NCBI GenBank assembly: GCA_002778195.1
Contig: PCDI01000004.1
Location: 1,662,783-1,726,782, forward strand
From: Raffaelea ambrosiae
Lineage: Eukaryota > Ascomycota > Sordariomycetes > Ophiostomatales > Ophiostomataceae
Length of the DNA stretch: 64,000 bases
Direction of reading: 5' to 3'
This document shows positions 59,320 to 64,000 of the stretch, one piece after another (position 1 is the stretch's first letter; every line of letters starts with the position of its first letter). The translations under genes were made by a program, and so were the position numbers. Below the pieces are notes generated by a model that worked only from the letters and a program-made list of their open reading frames with translations, had not been told where the DNA came from and searched no databases.

Positions 59320-61433
59320 TTACAAGATCTCATCGTCCATCGGGGCGTCGCCATTAGCAGCAGGAGCTGCCGCAGCACCGTTAGTGGCGGGGGCGGCAGC
59401 AGCCGGGGCGGCAGCAGCACTGTTGTTGCCCGAGACGAAGTAGTCGGCCATCTCAGAGTCGAGCTCCTCAGCCGTCTTCTTGGCCGGCCGGCCGCTGCGG
59501 GGGCGGCGGGTGGTCTTCTTGGCGCCGGCGGCACCTTTGCCTGTAGCAGCACTCTTGGCACCGTTGGCAGCACGCTTGTCCGAAGCTGCCGACTTGGGCT
59601 GGGGCTTGGGCTGCGAGATGCGCTGGCCCAACGGCTTCGGCTTGGGGATGAGCTCCGCCTGAGCAACGACAACCTCGACCTATTAAAGTCGGCCATGTCA
59701 GCCACTGTACATCTTCCTCTCACAATTTTCCTTGCTGTGAGTGAGAATCAAAAATATTATAAAAGCTTACCTTGACGGGTCGGTTGTCAATCATGAGACC
59801 GTTCAGCTCAGCGAAGGCCTTGCTAGCACCGTCGGCATGGTGGAAGATGAGCGTGGCAATACCACGGCTCACACCGCCAGGGCCGTACGACAACTCGACC
59901 TTCTTAACCTGGCCGACAGCCTTGTTGAAGTATTCCTAATCGAAGCGAGGGTTGGTCAGCTGTTCAACAAAGGGAACGTCCGTTTCTGTTGTGCGATCCG
60001 ATGCAGTCGTTCCGGGATCGAAATGACAGCGTATCCATCCCATCCGGTATTCCTTCCAGCGGCAAAACCGACCGAGTTCGGCCTGCCTAGTATCCGTCCA
60101 GCAGAATATGCAGAGTGAGGCCGGCAAAAAGTAAAGCAGAGCAGTGCAGTGAGCGCAGGGTGGCTGGAGAGCCAGTCACCACTCTTTCCCAGTAACAACG
60201 GACACAAAAGAGGCAACGAAATCTCAACTACACACAAAGTCCGTCACAAGACAAGCAATCATCCCACGACCAACAGGATTCCGTTTTCCACCTGCTCAGA
60301 AGAGCTATCCGTCTTGGCAACAAACAAAAGAGCAGCCTTCTGTCACAGAGAGAGCACTCCATATCTCAGGAAAGCGCTTGGCCTCTGTTCCCGAAGGCCT
60401 GTCTCCCCTTTCTCCCCAGATCTGCTGTCAAGCTGGATCCGAAAAGGATGGGGTTCCGTGTTGGCCATGATGCCACCCCCAAAGCCAACTTTCATTCTGC
60501 CGCCATGGAACCGTTGTTGCTCGGAATTAGGCCCTGGTGGTTGCGGACTGTAGCCGCCTTTCTCTCCGTAACAGAAATGCAAGAAAAAGAGTTTGCGGTC
60601 GCTCACTGCATTTGCTCGCCACGCGCGTCGGGTTTACTTTCTGGTGACCAGCCAGATGAAGTATTTATTCCCGTTTCAACACAGCCCATGTGGGGATTGC
60701 TCGACGATTCCTTGACAGCCATCTTGATTTCCACGAAATGCCAGCACAGTAGCAGCCGAATTTGTGAGTGCTTGCCAGGCAACCCATCAGCAGGCGCTTT
60801 GTAGCGTGTGCGGCGGGAATAAATCAAATTTTGCTCAACTTCTGAAAGAGTTGTACAGAACGTGACAAACTCATATCAACATGAAGGAGCTAAGGCGTCT
60901 CGACGACCCACGTTCACTGGAACTGATGCGCATGCGGATGCATGGATGTTGTGCGGGGGCACAAACGCTGAGGTATGCGTAAAAGGACAAAACCGTCTCG
61001 GACAAAGAAAAGACAAACGAGGAGCGTCGGCTGACGATGCGATGGAAGATGTCGAAAAGTCCGCAAAGGCTTGATTGGCCTCATCGGAAACATACCTTGA
61101 TCTGGGCCTCTGACACATCCTTGGGCTGCAGTAATGGGTGGTTAGCGGTGTGTTTCCGGTAAACGCGCGAGGAAAAAAACCAGGAGCGGAGTTGAAGTGA
61201 TCTATGCTTACCAGGTTGCTGACCACAATCTTACTCTCGCCAACTTGGCCGACAGCCTTGGCTGGGGCAGCCTTGGTTGCGGCGCCGCGGGCAGGGCGGG
61301 TGTTCTTCTGGATGCCGCCAGCAGGGGCAGGCTTGGCAGTGGTACCAGCGCGGCGCGTAGAGCGGCGGCGGCCAGCGCCACGGCGCTGGGTGGAAAGAAT
61401 CTCGTCGAGAGACTGGTCGAGCTTGCCGGACAT
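59320..61433 (-). CDS. YRA1: Yra1/ALY (REF) mRNA export adaptor
   Basis: TREX-associated adaptor that binds spliced mRNA and hands it to the Mex67/Mtr2 export receptor. Four exons (61212-61433, 61096-61125, 59771-59935, 59320-59679) join in frame to 258 residues. The N-terminus MSGKLDQSLDEIL is the conserved REF-N/UAP56-binding box (LDQSLDEI). A basic RGG/Ala-rich stretch follows. The RRM has RNP2 KIVVSNL ending exon 1, PKDVSEAQIK as a 30-nt microexon, and EYFNKAVGQVKKVELSYGPG then RNP1 SRGIATLIF in exon 3. The tail is Ala/Lys/Pro-rich. It ends NGDAPMDDEIL, although a second LD..LD-type REF-C box is degenerate. Introns are 86, 1,160 and 91 nt. The very long second intron recalls the long, regulatory intron of yeast YRA1. 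Confidence 0.92.
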
Positions 61434-62578
61434 TTTGAAAGTAGGTGATGGAGAGGATGTGAGAAGAGTAACTAGGTATGGGTGGCTTGACAGTCGCAAC
61501 GGTGTAGATGAACCCGATATTGCGAAAGTAGTATGTCCTGGACGAGACGCGTCGATGGATGTGCTGAAATCGACGAAAAGAAGCGAACCAAAAAGGGAGC
61601 AAAATCAGGCGATGGTAGACCTTATTTGAGGCTTTGTTTACCAGGCTGGATTTTTGTGGGCGTTTGGAGCACGAATGAAACAGTGGCGGCAGTCAGGAAT
61701 GTGCAGGTGGCAGAGAAAAAAGTAAAGATACAGTGGAAATGGCAAGACTGGCGAAGTTGGTTGCAGTCGAGAGAAGCAGAAGAAGAACAAAGACAAGTTG
61801 GTGGAGGATGTCTGTTAATGTGTGAAAAGTTTGTGATGCAGAGGGAGGGAAGAAGGCAGACAGGAGAGGGAGAAGAGCAGAAATAGGAAACAGCGAAAGG
61901 AAACAGCGAAAAGCAAAAAGCGAACAGGCGCGGCGGTTGCCTCAGGCGCATTGCCTTGGCCAATAGGCGGGTCCTGGGAAAAGGAGGCGGCGCTAGGTGT
62001 CAAGCCTGACAAGAAACCCACACTAACCGGTTTTGGACAGCGCATAGCTGGTTCCTGCGCAAGCCACATTTCGCGTCCAGAAAGCTGTTAATACAGTGAA
62101 ATGGGAGGCCACTTTGTGCTCACTTGCCGTGCAACTTCAGGCCCAATGCGCGAGTTTGAAACAAACGGCGCCATCATGCTGCCTGGCATCCGAAGAACGT
62201 TGTGCTTCTGCATTTTTAGGAGATACCCAAATTTCAAAGCCACACAAAGAACTTCTCGATGCTGTGCCAGCTGCTTCTGAAAAGAGGTTTCTGATGCGCA
62301 AAGAGTAAGATAACATAGCCAACATAACATAAAACGCTTTCATATTCTACAATTAATCCCGTTTCCCAGAGCAAGTTGAAAAAATTCGCCCTCCCCCCCC
62401 CGTCCAATCGCTCCGCTGAGTAGTCCTTTGCAAGGCAACCGTCCATCTTCGGTGTCGCTCTCATTTCTCCTCCCGATTGAAGTGTAGCAAAGCCGCCTCT
62501 GTAAACCAGTCGCCGCCAGGTGCCGCTGTGAGCTCCCGTCCGCCACGCGTGCTCATGGTTGCGCATAGTCTCCCCAAA
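61434..62578. other. Intergenic, YRA1 promoter and OST4 3' flank
   Basis: A 1.15-kb spacer. The YRA1-sense strand upstream of 61433 carries pyrimidine-rich stretches (revcomp of 61700-61920). No gene seen; a 9-C run lies near 62392-62400. Confidence 0.5.
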
Positions 62579-62755
62579 TCATCTCGCCGCCTTGCCTGCT
62601 GCCTGTGTTTGTGCTGCACCCTTTCCGACTGGCTTGACAGCGACTGAGTCTTCTTCGTGGGCGTTGACTTCCAGGAAGGAGTAGACCACAATCAAGATCA
62701 TAGCTGAGCAGCCAAGAAGCACGGCAATGTTGTATAATTGGTTGTCTGAAATCAT
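62579..62755 (-). CDS. OST4: Ost4, oligosaccharyltransferase small subunit
   Basis: Membrane mini-protein of the ER oligosaccharyltransferase; in yeast it holds Ost3/Ost6 to Stt3. It has 58 residues in one exon. The N-terminus MISDNQLYNIAVLLG matches the Ost4 form MISD.QL...A. One transmembrane helix follows (about 9-28, VLLGCSAMILIVVYSFLEV). A 30-residue Ala/Lys/Gln cytosolic tail is longer than in yeast Ost4 (36 residues). The ATG at 62755 is required by the family start; the frame is open upstream but without an ATG. Genes this small are often missed in annotation. Confidence 0.93.
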   Translation of the reverse strand: MISDNQLYNIAVLLGCSAMILIVVYSFLEVNAHEEDSVAVKPVGKGAAQTQAAGKAAR

Positions 62756-63351
62756 TTTGAATAGAGAGGAAGGAGTGTTGGGTGAAGTCGACTTGGTCGG
62801 TGTGAAAGCTAGATCTGGCAAGCAACCTCTGCGCAGGCCATTTTGTTAGCACTGGACACCGTGAAGAAGAAATGAAGAAAATTTGAGCAATTGCAAATCC
62901 CAGAAAGCTCACATGTGTAATCTCTTGCTGATATCTCGTCGGAATAGTAGGAACAGGAGACAGCGTGCGCGGTTAGGATGAGAATTGTCTTCGCAGGTCG
63001 AGTTTACAGGACAGCTTTCAGAGGATACGCGGCTTGGCACTAACGGCCATAGGTAAAGCCACAGTAGCCACACAGTAGCAGTCACGTGGTAAATATGACT
63101 GCGATTTTTTTTTTTGCCTTCGTCCCGCAACCCCACATTTGGATGCCTTGATTCTACACTGCAAAAATCGCCTGTAAATTTTGAAGTCTTCACGGTGGTG
63201 ACTATCTGACCATCCCAGCCGGGGAGCTAACCAACCGACAGAACACTCATTCGGATTTGGGTGGCGCCACGAAACCTCACCGACCTCGGGGTTTCTTTCT
63301 TTTTTTTTCCTATTGTCGTGCCCCGGTGTTATTTATCTTTCGTTCACGACC
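62756..63351. promoter_or_regulatory. Divergent promoter, OST4 / TMA46
   Basis: This 596-bp region between divergent start codons should contain both core promoters. A TC-rich tract with a T8 run (63290-63310) lies just upstream of the TMA46 ATG. No specific element can be named. Confidence 0.4.
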
Positions 63352-63983
63352 ATGCCTCCGAAGAAGAATGATAAAGGTGGGGGGAAGAAGGCCCAAGTGG
63401 CCAAGGCGGTCGAGGACAAGACATTCGGCATGAAGAACAAGAAGGGCTCTGTGGCCCAGAAGCAGATTGCCCAAATTACGTCACAGATAAAGAGCGGTGG
63501 AAGTGCGGAGCAGAAGCGGAAGGAGGCCGAGAAAGCAGCCCGTGAGCGGGAGAAGAGGGCCGCCGAAGAAGCGAAACGCGAGACGGACCTGCTACTGAAC
63601 CGGCCAGCTCAGATCCAGAAGGTGCCCTTTGGTGTGGACCCGAAGACGGTTGTGTGCATTTTCTTTAAGAAGGGCAATTGTGAGAAAGGAAAGAAGTGCA
63701 AGTTCTCGCACAACCTCGAGCTAGAGCGCAAGACCGAGAAGCGGAGTCTCTATTCCGACACACGCACTGAGGAGGACGACAAGAAAAAGACGGAGACATC
63801 GGCCGACTGGGACGAAGAGAAGCTGCGGTCAGTCGTGTTGTCGAAGAAGGGCAACCAGCGGACATCCACCGACAAAGTGTGCAAGTACTTCATCGAGGCC
63901 ATCGAGGACGGCAAGTACGGCTGGTTCTGGATATGCCCGAACGGCGGAGACAAGTGCATGTACAAGCACGCGCTACCACCTGG
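63352..63983 (+). CDS. TMA46: Tma46/DFRP1 (ZC3H15)-type CCCH zinc-finger protein, 3' partial
   Basis: Ribosome-associated partner that stabilises the Rbg1/DRG1 GTPase. Exon 1 encodes about 210 residues and ends at a GTAAGT donor (63984), so the gene runs out of the window. The N-terminus MPPKKNDKGGGKKAQVAKAV and FGMKNKKG are typical of DFRP1. A charged helix follows (KRKEAEKAAREREKRAAEEA). The first zinc finger is CIFFKKGNCEKGKKCKFSH, a C-x7-C-x5-C-x3-H arrangement. The second has Cys in VCKYF, ICPNG and DKCMYKH, with a long first spacing characteristic of the family. The DFRP/DRG-binding region expected further on is not in the window. ATG at 63352 is the first in frame, with a CC preceding it. 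Confidence 0.92.
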
Positions 63984-64000
63984 GTAAGTAGAGTGTTCTC

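Overview
The window reads as nuclear DNA of a filamentous ascomycete (Pezizomycotina, probably Sordariomycetes; I cannot fix the genus). Coding exons are GC-rich. Introns are few and short (47 to 155 nt, one exception) with GT-AG ends, and some carry a fungal TACTAAC-type branch site. Several genes have recognisable fungal forms: a Prs1-type PRPP synthetase with a large insertion, a 58-residue Ost4, and p23/Sba1 with a glycine/methionine tail. I found no tRNA, rRNA, CRISPR array or intact transposon.

Left arm, about 1-8.0 kb, is accessory metabolism: the 3' part of an allantoinase-like (PuuE-type) polysaccharide deacetylase, an alpha-kinase with an N-terminal Cys4 module, a short-chain dehydrogenase, a frameshifted class III aminotransferase remnant, and a type B carboxylesterase. 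From 10 to 26 kb the genes are housekeeping: PRPP synthetase, Pol III subunit RPC9, a divergent CAAX-type small GTPase, tRNA pseudouridine synthase Pus3, the PIG-H/Gpi15 subunit of GPI-GlcNAc transferase, and a 1,837-residue WD40/helical/disordered protein. Right arm, 54.7-64 kb, is again housekeeping: Vps24 (ESCRT-III), p23/Sba1 (Hsp90 co-chaperone), a Yra1/ALY mRNA export adaptor with an 1,160-nt intron, Ost4, and the start of a Tma46/DFRP1-type zinc-finger protein.

Between 26.1 and 54.7 kb lies a 28.6-kb stretch with only one credible coding gene, a 189-residue disordered/coiled-coil protein at 41.04-41.61 kb (minus strand). The rest holds microsatellites, long G runs, polypurine/polypyrimidine blocks that switch strand, and a recurrent 9-mer TACATAGTA/TACTATGTA. 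I counted nine exact copies of that 9-mer, all between 28.1 and 44.8 kb. This desert and its lone gene are the most likely place for something undescribed, for example long leaders, non-coding transcripts or a large cis-regulatory domain.

The genes do not form one pathway. Convergent pairs have close 3' ends (RPC9/GTPase, 80 bp; PUS3/PIG-H, 233 bp). Divergent pairs share upstream regions (PRS/RPC9, GTPase/PUS3, VPS24/p23, OST4/TMA46). All exon joins were worked out by eye from splice signals and reading-frame continuity; none is confirmed by transcripts.
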